Part shown: positions 1-6,164 of the stretch, one piece after another | Position numbering within the stretch: the first letter of the stretch is position 1 | Layout of the letters: the number at the start of each line of letters is the position of its first letter | Position numbers and translations under genes: made by a program | The notes under the pieces: generated by a model | The model's database searches: none | Told to the model about the DNA's origin: nothing | The model's input: the letters and a program-made list of their open reading frames with translations, nothing else | Source of the DNA: an uncultured Clostridia bacterium | GTDB lineage: Bacteria; Bacillota; Clostridia; Oscillospirales; Ruminococcaceae | Length of the DNA: 12,005 nt | Reading direction: 5' to 3' | NCBI GenBank assembly: GCA_946533615.1 | Contig: CAMNBY010000215.1 | Span: forward strand, 1-12,005

Positions 1-767
1 TCCTTGAGCAGCCTGCCGATGAGTATTGGCAGCAGGAACTCGGCGGTCTCGCTCTCATCGTTCTCGTCGAGGAAGAGGCTGAACTCACGCTCAAGCAGCT
101 CCATGAACTCGACGGGACAGCCCCACATATTCATTGAAACAAGGCTGTCGGGGTCGAGCTCGCGGGTCTCTTCCCTGCCGCTGATGACACGTCCGCCCTC
201 GACGCGGATATTATAGGTCTCGGTGATGTCGCAGAGCCTGCCGTTTTCGTCAACGCTGCAAACGCCCCTTGTAACGGAGCCGTTCTCGCTGAGGGTATTT
301 TTCAGCACAAAGCCCGCCATGCACAGGCCGAGCTTGTCGGTCTTCGGGTGGTCGCTGACCAGCTGCTCGTGCAGCTTCACAAACGCCTCGCGGCCGTAGT
401 AGTCATCGGCGTTGATGATGGCGAAGGGGCCGTGTACGGCATTTTTGGCACAAAGCACGGCGTGGCAGGTGCCCCAGGGCTTGCGGCGGTCTATCTTCTT
501 GTGCTCCTGCGGGATATCGTCGGTCTCCTGGAAGACGTACTCGATGTTTACGTGTCTTGCGATCCGGTCGCCGATGCGCTCGGCGAACTCCTTTTCTATG
601 TCGCGGCGGATAACGAACACGATCTTGTCAAAGCCGGCAGCTGCGGCATCATAGACAGAATAGTCCATGATTATCTCGTCCGAGGGACCCACGGGCTCAA
701 GCTGCTTGATGCCTCCGCCGTAGCGGCTGCCGATGCCTGCGGCCATTATGATAAGCGTAGTTTTCAT
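1..767 (-). CDS. Sugar nucleotidyltransferase (NTP_transferase family), 3'-partial
   Basis: Reading leftward from the ATG at 767 gives 255 open codons that run off the window at base 1, so the C-terminus is missing. The N-terminus has the nucleotide-binding signature of sugar-1-phosphate nucleotidyltransferases: MAAGIGSRYGGGIKQ at residues 8-22. WGTCHA follows at 98-103, and the metal-binding NADDYYG at 119-125. This family transfers NMP from an NTP to a sugar-1-phosphate, making NDP-sugars for glycans and surface polymers in the cytoplasm. The specific sugar and base cannot be read from the sequence. The start is set by AGGAG at about 6 nt spacing. The gene lies 68 nt downstream of tRNA-Ala on the same strand, with a hairpin between and no clear promoter of its own, so it may be transcribed by read-through. 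Family is confident, substrate unknown. Confidence 0.88.
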   Translation of the reverse strand, partial: MKTTLIIMAAGIGSRYGGGIKQLEPVGPSDEIIMDYSVYDAAAAGFDKIVFVIRRDIEKEFAERIGDRIARHVNIEYVFQETDDIPQEHKKIDRRKPWGTCHAVLCAKNAVHGPFAIINADDYYGREAFVKLHEQLVSDHPKTDKLGLCMAGFVLKNTLSENGSVTRGVCSVDENGRLCDITETYNIRVEGGRVISGREETRELDPDSLVSMNMWGCPVEFMELLEREFSLFLDENDESETAEFLLPILIGRLLK

Positions 768-802
768 AGCGTTTCTCCTGATTTTGTCATTAACTAACAC
801 AG

Positions 803-833
803 AAGCCCTCGCCGTGCAGCACGTCGAGGGCTT
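803..833 (-). terminator. Strong hairpin just after tRNA-Ala, possible leaky terminator
   Basis: On the minus strand a 9-bp stem (AAGCCCTCG/CGAGGGCTT) is followed by one mismatch, a further 4-bp stem (CGTG/CACG) and a CTG loop. It begins 2 nt after the tRNA CCA end. The run after it (CTGTGTTAG) is only weakly T-rich, so termination may be partial. It could also act as an RNase processing or stability element between the tRNA and the nucleotidyltransferase mRNA. Confidence 0.55.
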
Positions 834-835
834 GA

Positions 836-911
836 TGGTGGAGTATAGGGGACTTGAACCCCTGACCCCCACACTGCCAGTGTGGTGCGCTCCCAGCTGC
901 GCTAATACCCC
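836..911 (-). tRNA. tRNA-Ala (anticodon GGC)
   Basis: The minus strand folds into a complete 76-nt cloverleaf. The acceptor stem is GGGGTAT/ATACTCC with one G-U pair. The D arm is GCGC/GCGC, the anticodon stem CCACA/TGTGG and the T arm AGGGG-TTCAAGT-CCCCT. Discriminator A is followed by an encoded CCA. The anticodon loop CTGGCAG places GGC at positions 34-36, which reads the alanine codon GCC (and GCU by wobble). GCC is used heavily in the neighbouring genes. A consensus promoter lies directly upstream and a hairpin directly downstream, so it looks like a single-tRNA unit. Confidence 0.96.
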
Positions 912-929
912 AGTGATATCACAAATAAT

Positions 930-958
930 ATGATACCACGTTTTCTCTCATTTGTCAA
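930..958 (-). promoter_or_regulatory. Sigma-A promoter of tRNA-Ala
   Basis: On the minus strand TTGACA (953-958) and TATCAT (930-935) are separated by exactly 17 bp. The predicted start point falls roughly 10-12 nt before the mature tRNA 5' end at 911. The -35 box is a perfect consensus, as expected for a tRNA gene. The stop codon of the upstream membrane protein (976) is only 18 bp away. Confidence 0.85.
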
Positions 959-975
959 GTACTATTTTCACTTTT

Positions 976-1686
976 TTATTTCACTGCCCTTCTCGGCTCG
1001 GCGGAGCAGGTCCTGACGCAGTATGCGCCTACAGCTCCGAAGAAAACGAGCAGGCAGGCGATCAGCCCTATCCTCAGCGAGGCGTTCATGTCTATGTTGA
1101 GGAAGCTCAGCCTGATATCGAGGATATTGACCATGTTCAGGCCGAATATGAAGATCAGCCACAAGGAGAGCCCCAGCTTGGCAGGCAGCCTTCTGAACAT
1201 TCCGAACACGAACAGCCCGCACATACTTAGCATCAGGAAGAACGCAAGCTGGAAGGCGAAGCTCAGCAGAATCCCCGGGAAGCCTGTGCAGTTTTCGTGC
1301 GAGATGCCCATGTTCTGGAGCATCGGGCGGAACTCGTATGTGAATTCATCGAAAGCGAAGAGCTTGCTTGCAAGGAACTCGCCGGCCAGCGACAGGGCTG
1401 CCGCAAAGGCAGAATAGATCAGGAACAGCACCGTCAGGGTCGTCAGCAGCGAACGGCGCGAGCGGTTAAAGGCGGTCGAAACGCTGAAAAGGTCGGTGGT
1501 CTTGAGGATCGCGGCTACGACCGCTGCAAATCCGCAGAGGACTGTCACAACAGAATGTACGCTGTCATCGGAGCCTTCAACGGCCGAGATAGCCCAGGCA
1601 GGCAGCAAACCTACCGCCGCGCCTATCAGAAGAATAACGATGACCATAGGGCTCTTGAACGCATATTTGAAAAGCTTCTTATCCAT
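976..1686 (-). CDS. Multi-pass membrane protein, probable ABC transporter permease subunit (second)
   Basis: This 236-residue protein has about six hydrophobic helices, near residues 13-34, 43-62, 80-105, 140-165, 170-192 and 205-225. There are no catalytic motifs. A charged stretch (FNRSRRS) sits between helices 2 and 3. Size, topology and position after an ABC ATPase and another six-helix protein suggest an ABC-2-like permease that pairs with that ATPase; this is inferred from context. The ATG at 1686 is preceded by AAGGAGG, which overlaps the stop codon of the upstream gene (4-nt gap), so the two are almost certainly translated from one mRNA. It is the last gene of the operon. No hairpin terminator is seen between its stop and the tRNA promoter. 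Substrate unknown. Confidence 0.8.
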   Translation of the reverse strand: MDKKLFKYAFKSPMVIVILLIGAAVGLLPAWAISAVEGSDDSVHSVVTVLCGFAAVVAAILKTTDLFSVSTAFNRSRRSLLTTLTVLFLIYSAFAAALSLAGEFLASKLFAFDEFTYEFRPMLQNMGISHENCTGFPGILLSFAFQLAFFLMLSMCGLFVFGMFRRLPAKLGLSLWLIFIFGLNMVNILDIRLSFLNIDMNASLRIGLIACLLVFFGAVGAYCVRTCSAEPRRAVK

Positions 1687-1690
1687 ATCA

Positions 1691-2434
1691 TTACCTCCTT
1701 GCCGGCTTGAAGAGATTGCTCTCGAGGGACATATTCATGATAGCGTTGCTGCTGAGCAGGGCGAACAGAGCGGCGATGCCTATTGAGGTCAGAGTTGCCG
1801 CGAGTGTGCCTGCGTAGAAATAGAGCAGGATCGTTCCGGCCACCGTACCGGTGAACATCGTGATCGCCAGCACGCCTGCTGCCAGCTTGCTCTTGCTGAG
1901 CAGGATCGAGAAGAACGCTCCGATCGCCGCTGTTGCAAAGCCCGTGAAAAGGAAGAAGCAGAGATATTTGGGGCTTGAGTAATCAAGGCACGCGTCCCGA
2001 AGCACGGGATAGCTCTCCGCCTTCGAGGCAAAGAACCTGTAGGCGGCTGTCTGGGCTATCCAGAAGAAGACTCCGCCGATGAGTGAGAGCTCTGCCATTG
2101 CCGCAAAGTACACGCGGCGCATGACCTTTCTTGTGGTTGACATCTGCATCGTCAAGCCGAAGAGGTGTATCGCCAGCGCTGATGACGAGATCGAAACGAT
2201 CACCACATACATCATTCCGAACGAGGCCGAGAAGCCATCAACGTTATCAAGCTCGTCCTCGGGTATCTGCTCGTAGGTGCCGTACTCGTCGATCAGCTCG
2301 TCCATGTCACGCCTTGACGAGCGGAAATCCGACCAGCTGAGCAGTATCCCGAACAGCGCAACGCCCACCGCGACTACCACCCAGTTCTTGAGTAAGTATA
2401 CAGATATGTATTTCAACATCGCTTTCGTTTTCAT
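1691..2434 (-). CDS. Multi-pass membrane protein, probable ABC transporter permease subunit (first)
   Basis: This 247-residue protein has six predicted helices: around residues 14-30, 73-98, 108-133, 154-177, 184-208 and 211-233. An acidic, hydrophilic loop (residues 33-66, rich in D and E) lies between helices 1 and 2 and is probably extracytoplasmic. It has no motif that names a substrate. It lies 33 nt downstream of the ABC ATPase with its own AAGGAG site. It is followed after 4 nt by a second, dissimilar six-helix protein, which suggests a heterodimeric membrane channel. This resembles GntR-regulated ABC-2 exporter operons of Firmicutes such as the ytr type. The membrane-subunit role is inferred from topology and operon position. 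Confidence 0.8.
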   Translation of the reverse strand: MKTKAMLKYISVYLLKNWVVVAVGVALFGILLSWSDFRSSRRDMDELIDEYGTYEQIPEDELDNVDGFSASFGMMYVVIVSISSSALAIHLFGLTMQMSTTRKVMRRVYFAAMAELSLIGGVFFWIAQTAAYRFFASKAESYPVLRDACLDYSSPKYLCFFLFTGFATAAIGAFFSILLSKSKLAAGVLAITMFTGTVAGTILLYFYAGTLAATLTSIGIAALFALLSSNAIMNMSLESNLFKPARR

Positions 2435-2467
2435 TTCTTTGCTCCTTTTTCTTCCTGTTGTTCCGTA

Positions 2468-3331
2468 TCAGGCATTGTTCTCTTCGTCTGTGTTTGTCAG
2501 CCTGATGAAGATATTTTGCAGGCTGGCCTTAGAGACCTCGAGGCCTGCGGGGACGTTTTCGGGCTGTCCCTTGATGTATACGGACTTGAGGCCGCCCACG
2601 GAGTCGCTGCCGATGATCTCTTTGCCCTCGGCGTAGGAAGCTACTGCTGCGGCTGCGCCTGTGACCGTATACGCGCCCGCAAGAATATCCTCGGTGTCGC
2701 TGTCCATAAGGAGCTTGCCGCTGTCGATGATGATAGCTCTTTCGATAAGCGACGCGCACTCGTCGATAAGGTGTGTGGAAACGATGAACGTTCCGCCGTA
2801 GTCGCTGTAGCGCTCGATAAGCTTTTTATAGAAAAGCTCGCGGTGGTTGGCGTCGAGTCCGAGAACGGGCTCGTCGAAGATGACGTAATCCGCATTGCAG
2901 GTGAGCCCGAGGATATCCTTGACTATCGTGGTATAGCCCGTGGAGAGGCTCTGGAGCTTCTTTTTAAGGTCAAGGCCGAACTCCTTGGCCAGCTCATAGG
3001 CGCATTCGGTGTTCATGTCGGGATAGAATTCCTTTGTAAGCTCGATAGCCTGTCCGACCTTCATATCCTGCGGCAGCAGGTTGCTCTCGCTCATTGTGAA
3101 GAGCTTTGAGAGCGCCTTGTCGTTTTCCTTTGCGGGCTCGCCGTCGATGAGCACCTGTCCCTCTGTGGCGAATATGCGGTTCGAGATTATATTCACGAGC
3201 GTGCTCTTGCCTGCGCCGTTGCGTCCCAGCAGGCCGTAGATCCTGCCGTACTCGATATTCACGCTTACGTTATCCAGTGCTCTGGTGCTGCCGTAATCCT
3301 TTGTAATGTTCCTTATTTCTATTCCTCTCAT
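2468..3331 (-). CDS. ABC transporter ATP-binding protein (YtrB/CcmA-like)
   Basis: This 287-residue ABC ATPase powers transport by the two downstream membrane proteins. Walker A is GRNGAGKST at residues 36-44. The ABC signature is LSTGYTT at 129-135, a variant of LSGGQ seen in this exporter branch. Walker B is YVIFDEP at 149-155, the D-loop is GLD at 158-160 and the H-loop histidine is H187 (STH). The usual Q-loop glutamine is not obvious; the segment there reads LFTMSESNLLPQDM (78-91). The 80 or so residues after the nucleotide-binding core form a C-terminal extension common in ABC-2 exporter ATPases. The ATG at 3331 lies 5 nt after the stop of the GntR gene, whose last codons contain the AAAGGGG ribosome site. 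This suggests tight translational coupling of regulator and ATPase. Substrate unknown; drug, peptide or lipid export are the family precedents. Confidence 0.93.
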   Translation of the reverse strand: MRGIEIRNITKDYGSTRALDNVSVNIEYGRIYGLLGRNGAGKSTLVNIISNRIFATEGQVLIDGEPAKENDKALSKLFTMSESNLLPQDMKVGQAIELTKEFYPDMNTECAYELAKEFGLDLKKKLQSLSTGYTTIVKDILGLTCNADYVIFDEPVLGLDANHRELFYKKLIERYSDYGGTFIVSTHLIDECASLIERAIIIDSGKLLMDSDTEDILAGAYTVTGAAAAVASYAEGKEIIGSDSVGGLKSVYIKGQPENVPAGLEVSKASLQNIFIRLTNTDEENNA

Positions 3332-3336
3332 TTTGT

Positions 3337-3696
3337 TTATCCCCTTTCGATCATTTCGATCAGCTGCTGTTTTGTAAGGCCAAGCTTTTCGGCCTCCTCC
3401 AGCATCGTCTTGATGTAGCTGCCGTAAAACTCTTCCTGCCGCTCATGCATCAGCTTTTCGCAGGCGCCCTCTGCCACAAACATACCAAGTCCTCTTTTCT
3501 TGTATATTACTCCCTTATCCACAAGGATATTGACGGCCTTGAGCGCCGTTGCGGGGTTCACCTTATAGGTGACGGAGATCTCTGTTGTTGAAGGGATCTG
3601 GCTGCCCTCGGCGAATGCTCCGCGGATAATGTTGTCGCTTATCCACTCTGCCAGCTGCTGGAAGATGGGCTTATCACTGTCAAATCTAAGTTCCAT
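3337..3696 (-). CDS. GntR-family transcriptional regulator, YtrA subfamily
   Basis: This 119-residue protein has a GntR winged helix-turn-helix at residues 8-74. It includes PIFQQLAEWISDNIIRGAF, SQIPSTTEISVTYKVNPATALKA and a wing at KKRGLGMFV. The short 45-residue C-terminal tail, with no FCD or UTRA ligand domain, is typical of the YtrA subfamily. Members are usually autorepressors of an adjacent ABC transporter operon that respond to cell-envelope stress or antibiotics. Here it sits directly upstream of an ABC ATPase and two membrane subunits. A candidate inverted-repeat operator lies over the operon promoter at 3908-3929. The start is supported by AAAGGAGG at 6 nt spacing. The inducer cannot be predicted. 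Confidence 0.93.
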   Translation of the reverse strand: MELRFDSDKPIFQQLAEWISDNIIRGAFAEGSQIPSTTEISVTYKVNPATALKAVNILVDKGVIYKKRGLGMFVAEGACEKLMHERQEEFYGSYIKTMLEEAEKLGLTKQQLIEMIERG

Positions 3697-3756
3697 CTGC
3701 TCCTCCTTTCTTTGCCTCTTTCTTTGTTCACATAGTTTTTCTTGTTTTCGCAGCGG

Positions 3757-3852
3757 TTATTTTTTATCTTCGCTGTTCTGCTCCTTCGAGATCAGCCTGA
3801 CGACCGCGCCTGCCATAACGCCTGCGATCAGTCCAAGCAGCACTGTTGACAT
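3757..3852 (-). CDS. Small glycine-zipper membrane peptide (31 aa) leading the GntR-ABC operon
   Basis: A short ORF on the minus strand starts at ATG 3852, preceded by AAGGAG at about 8 nt, and ends at TAA 3757-3759. The peptide begins MSTVLLGLIAGVMAGAVV and ends in a charged tail (RLISKEQNSEDKK). It has one hydrophobic segment (residues 4-18) with glycines at 7, 11 and 15, which form a GxxxGxxxG glycine zipper suited to helix packing. The rest is a polar, probably cytoplasmic, tail. It is the first ORF after the operon promoter, about 70 nt from the predicted start point, and 60 nt before the GntR gene. I do not recognise the peptide. A role as a small subunit or modulator of the ABC complex is an inference from position. 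It might instead be a leader ORF affecting translation. Confidence 0.65.
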   Translation of the reverse strand: MSTVLLGLIAGVMAGAVVRLISKEQNSEDKK

Positions 3853-3907
3853 TTCCTCAGCTCCTTTTCTTCGTTTTGTTGTCTCTCTTTAGTTTGTTTG
3901 TTAATGG

Positions 3908-3929
3908 GTTAATTACCTCTGTAACTAAC
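3908..3929 (-). promoter_or_regulatory. Candidate YtrA-type operator (inverted repeat)
   Basis: On the minus strand the arms GTTAGTTAC and GTAATTAAC flank a 4-nt AGAG spacer. Eight of nine positions pair as an inverted repeat. It overlaps the last two bases of the -10 box and covers the predicted start point, an ideal place for repression. The operon's second gene is a GntR regulator, so autoregulation through this site is the natural reading. Binding itself is inferred. Confidence 0.6.
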
Positions 3930-3956
3930 TATATCACAAACCAACCGACTTGTCAA
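3928..3956 (-). promoter_or_regulatory. Sigma-A promoter of the GntR-ABC operon
   Basis: On the minus strand TTGACA (3951-3956) and TATAGT (3928-3933) are 17 bp apart. A and T tracts immediately upstream (3961-3985) could act as an UP element. A strong promoter covered by an inverted repeat fits a normally repressed, inducible operon. Confidence 0.85.
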
Positions 3957-3984
3957 CCCCTTTTTGAAAAATTTTTTCTTTTTT

Positions 3985-4372
3985 GATCCGCGTGAGCGGC
4001 GGCACGCCGCCTCACAACTGCGTGATGTGCGGGATATCCCTCGCGATACGGTGGGGGTCAGCCGGATTTGTGTGGGAGGATAATGCACCCCGCAGGGTCG
4101 TGCGAGGCGTGAGAGATTGATAATTATTTCCAATGCACAATTTAATTGGCAGCTGCCGTGAGTGACTGCTTTGCGGGGAAAAATCCGCCGAAGGCGTCAC
4201 CTTCAAACTATCAACTTTCCATTATCAACTATCAATTCGGCACAGCACGAAGCCCCGATAGAACCACCCGCAGCAAGCCTCTCCTAACGGCAAGGACACC
4301 GCCTCATTCACAAAGCCTCCCGCCTCCCCTCCGGGGAGGCTCGGCAAGCCCTGCCAAGCGCCCGATTGAAAG
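3985..4372. repeat. Gene-free composite of intergenic repeats and hairpins
   Basis: No credible gene is present in these 388 bases. Visible structures are listed in order. An imperfect 10-bp hairpin with one bulge lies at 3992-4015. An ATTGATAATTA segment (4116-4126) is mirrored in inverted form by AACTATCAAT (4227-4236). A perfect 10-bp palindrome, GGCAGCTGCC, sits at 4148-4157. A long imperfect hairpin is bounded by GTGAC and GTCAC at 4162-4199. Three ATCAA units lie in 4210-4236, and a perfect 8-bp GC-rich hairpin with a 3-nt loop at 4322-4340. The base composition changes abruptly from the flanking genes. This resembles the stacked REP- or MITE-like intergenic repeats of gut Clostridia; that family assignment is from memory of style, not a match. 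Confidence 0.5.
4322..4340. repeat. Perfect 8-bp GC-rich hairpin
   Basis: GCCTCCCC and GGGGAGGC flank a TCC loop. No T-run follows on either strand, so it is not a typical rho-independent terminator. It sits about 57 bp upstream of the -35 box of the gtrA-rpiB operon, within the repeat-rich block, and probably belongs to an intergenic repeat element. Confidence 0.6.
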
Positions 4373-4396
4373 ATGGTGGGGGAATTAAAAAAACTG

Positions 4397-4425
4397 TTGA
4401 ATTATCTCGTGAAATGTGGTATAAT
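4397..4425 (+). promoter_or_regulatory. Sigma-A promoter of the gtrA-like/rpiB operon
   Basis: TTGAAT (4397-4402) and a perfect TATAAT (4420-4425) are 17 bp apart. The predicted start point is near 4432, giving a short leader before the ribosome site at 4440-4444. Its position rules out the in-frame ATG at 4373 as the true start of the first gene. Confidence 0.85.
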
Positions 4426-4450
4426 CTATCTCAGTGAACGGAGGATATGT

Positions 4451-4963
4451 ATGGATAACAACACACAGGAAAAAAAGCCCGATATTTTTGACAAGCTGAT
4501 GCATCTGCCCGTGCTGAACATCTTTGAGCCGTTTTACAAGAAAAACAAAGAGGTGCTGATGTATCTCTTCTTCGGGGTGCTGACCACGGCAGTGAGCTTT
4601 GTCACCGCAGGCGCCGCCAAGGCTCTGCTCGAGCATCTTGATTTCGGCAAGAGCGCTGTTTCAAATATAAGCACCGTGATCTCGTGGATCTGCGCCGTCA
4701 CCTTTGCTTATGTCACAAACCGGATCTGGGTCTTTGACTCGCAGACAAAAGGCGCAGGCGCGATAGTCAGGGAAATGGCCTCGTTCTACAGCGGAAGGCT
4801 CTTCACCCTCGGCGTCGAGATGCTTATGATGTGGATAGGCTACAGCCTGCTGGACTTCAACTACTGGGTGACAAAGATCATCGCAAATGTGGTGGTGCTG
4901 GTGCTCAATTACGTTATCAGCAAGCTGATCGTTTTCAGAAAGAAAAAAACAACGGAGGAATGA
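4451..4963 (+). CDS. GtrA-family membrane protein
   Basis: This 170-residue protein has four hydrophobic helices, near residues 35-58, 70-90, 113-133 and 138-160. It carries the GtrA hallmarks YLFFGVLTTAVSF (38-50), FAYVTNRIWVF (85-95) and a closing NYVISKLIVFRKK (153-165). GtrA/DPMS-related proteins help move or synthesise polyprenyl-phosphate-linked sugars in surface polysaccharide and teichoic acid glycosylation. The exact partner is not shown here. ATG 4451 is chosen because GGAGG (4440-4444) precedes it and the promoter lies upstream. An in-frame ATG at 4373 would place the promoter inside the gene. The stop codon comes 2 nt before the rpiB start, and the GGAGG for rpiB lies in this gene's last codons, so the two are one operon. 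Confidence 0.9.
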   Translation: MDNNTQEKKPDIFDKLMHLPVLNIFEPFYKKNKEVLMYLFFGVLTTAVSFVTAGAAKALLEHLDFGKSAVSNISTVISWICAVTFAYVTNRIWVFDSQTKGAGAIVREMASFYSGRLFTLGVEMLMMWIGYSLLDFNYWVTKIIANVVVLVLNYVISKLIVFRKKKTTEE

Positions 4964-4965
4964 AT

Positions 4966-5415
4966 ATGAAAATAGCGATAGGAAATGACCACGCAGCTCC
5001 CGAGCTGAAGCTGGCGGTCAAGGCTCACCTTGAGGAGCAGGGTCACGAGGTCATCGACATGGGTTGTGCAGTCGGCGAGCGCTGCGATTATCCCGATGCC
5101 GCCGAGGCGGTCTGTGCAAAGGTCACGGGCGGCGAGTGCAGCCTCGGGATACTGATCTGCGGCACAGGCCTCGGCATGAGCTACGCCGCAAACAAGGTAA
5201 AGGGCATAAGGGCAGCCTGCTGCTCAGACTACTTCTCTGCCCGACTCTCCCGCGAGCACAACGACGCAAACGTGCTCTGCTTCGGCGCAAGAGTAGTCGG
5301 CGAGGGCACGGCTCTCGATCTGGTGGACATCTTTGTTTCCACGCCCTTCTCGGGCGACGAGCGCCACCAGCGCAGGATAGACAAGATAACCGCCATCGAG
5401 AACAAGCAGAAATGA
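4966..5415 (+). CDS. rpiB: RpiB/LacAB-family sugar-phosphate isomerase (ribose-5-phosphate isomerase B)
   Basis: This 149-residue cytoplasmic enzyme has the RpiB fold signatures. MKIAIGNDHA at the N-terminus carries the substrate-binding Asp8-His9. Catalytic Cys65 lies within ICGTGLGMSYAANKVKGIRA (64-83), and SREHNDANVLCFGARVVG (95-112) holds His98. Basic residues in DERHQRRIDKI (131-141) match the family's phosphate-binding positions. RpiB interconverts ribose-5-phosphate and ribulose-5-phosphate; relatives act on allose-6-phosphate or galactose-6-phosphate. Length is normal for the family. The start has GGAGG at 7 nt. The stop overlaps the next gene by 4 nt (ATGA), so the downstream membrane protein is translationally coupled. 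Placement among glycan genes leaves open a substrate other than ribose-5-phosphate. Confidence 0.95.
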   Translation: MKIAIGNDHAAPELKLAVKAHLEEQGHEVIDMGCAVGERCDYPDAAEAVCAKVTGGECSLGILICGTGLGMSYAANKVKGIRAACCSDYFSARLSREHNDANVLCFGARVVGEGTALDLVDIFVSTPFSGDERHQRRIDKITAIENKQK

Positions 5416-6152
5416 ACCTGTTTATGAAGCTCGCATTCCTGTTCTCTGTCGGCTCGGTGACAGGCTGGTGCATAGAGCTGGTATTCAGGCGGTTCTTTTC
5501 TGCCGCCAACCCCGAACACAAATGGATAAACCCCGGCTTCTGCACGGGGCCTTACCTTCCGATCTACGGCAGCGGCCTGTGCGTACTTTACCTTATAGCA
5601 AGGATCGAGAACATCGACCCGTTCAGCAGCAATGCGGTCAACAAGATAGTGCTGTTTGCCACGATGGCGGTGTGCATGACGGTGATCGAGTACATCGCAG
5701 GCATGATAGCGCTGAAGGGCTTCAAGGTAAGGCTCTGGGACTACACCGACGAATGGGGCAACATAAACGGCCTGATCTGCCCGAAGTTTTCGTTTTTCTG
5801 GGCGGTGCTGGGCGCTGTTTATTATTTTCTGATACACCCGAGGGTGCTGAACTCTCTCGAGTGGCTGGCGGAAAACCTTGCGTTCTCCTTCGTGATAGGA
5901 ATGTTCTACGGGATCTTTATCATAGATGTCGTACATTCCGCACAGCTTATCACAAAGCTCAAAGCCTATGCTGAGGAGAACGATGTTATCCTCAGATACG
6001 AAACGCTCAAATCCGAGATACGCTCGTGGTATGACGAGGCCTCGAAGAAGTATCACTTCTTCCGCCCCTTCCGCATCGAGCGCTCTCTGACCGAGCACAT
6101 CAGGGCTTCACTGGAATACATCGAGGTCAAGCGCAGGGAAAAGCGCGGTTAA
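5412..6152 (+). CDS. Putative ABC-transporter-permease-like membrane protein (PF06541 type)
   Basis: The true start is ATG 5412, which overlaps the rpiB stop as ATGA. The longer open frame extending upstream lies inside rpiB and is not coding. The 246-residue product has about five helices, near residues 5-22, 53-67, 80-105, 127-146 and 152-175, then a charged cytoplasmic tail of about 70 residues. Family-typical motifs are GWCIELVFRRFF (18-29), NPGFCTGPYLPIYGSG (40-55) and LWDYTDEWGNINGLICPKFSFFW. The family is named putative ABC transporter permease, but no ATPase is nearby and its function is not established. Context suggests an envelope or glycan role. Family membership is recognised from motifs, function unknown. 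Confidence 0.85.
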   Translation: MNLFMKLAFLFSVGSVTGWCIELVFRRFFSAANPEHKWINPGFCTGPYLPIYGSGLCVLYLIARIENIDPFSSNAVNKIVLFATMAVCMTVIEYIAGMIALKGFKVRLWDYTDEWGNINGLICPKFSFFWAVLGAVYYFLIHPRVLNSLEWLAENLAFSFVIGMFYGIFIIDVVHSAQLITKLKAYAEENDVILRYETLKSEIRSWYDEASKKYHFFRPFRIERSLTEHIRASLEYIEVKRREKRG

Positions 6153-6164
6153 GGAGGAGCAGCT

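Noticed and set aside
3992..4015. GC-rich hairpin as a terminator
   Set aside because: The T-run lies before it on the plus strand and an A-run follows it on the minus strand, so neither direction has the terminator order of stem then T-run.
3909..4206. Two minus-strand open frames in the repeat block (up to 74 codons)
   Set aside because: One covers the ABC operon promoter and hairpins, both have unusual Arg/Ser/Pro composition, and neither has a ribosome site.
4210..4236. ATCAA repeats as a CRISPR array
   Set aside because: The units are only 5-8 bp with no regular spacers, and no cas gene is in the window.
4373..4450. Upstream ATG that would extend the GtrA-like protein by 26 residues
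   Set aside because: The -35 and -10 boxes (4397-4425) lie inside this extension, and GGAGG at 4440-4444 points to ATG 4451.
5064..5411. Long N-terminal extension of the PF06541 protein
   Set aside because: It lies entirely inside rpiB in another frame, is Arg/His-rich without family similarity, and the ATGA overlap at 5412 gives a natural start.
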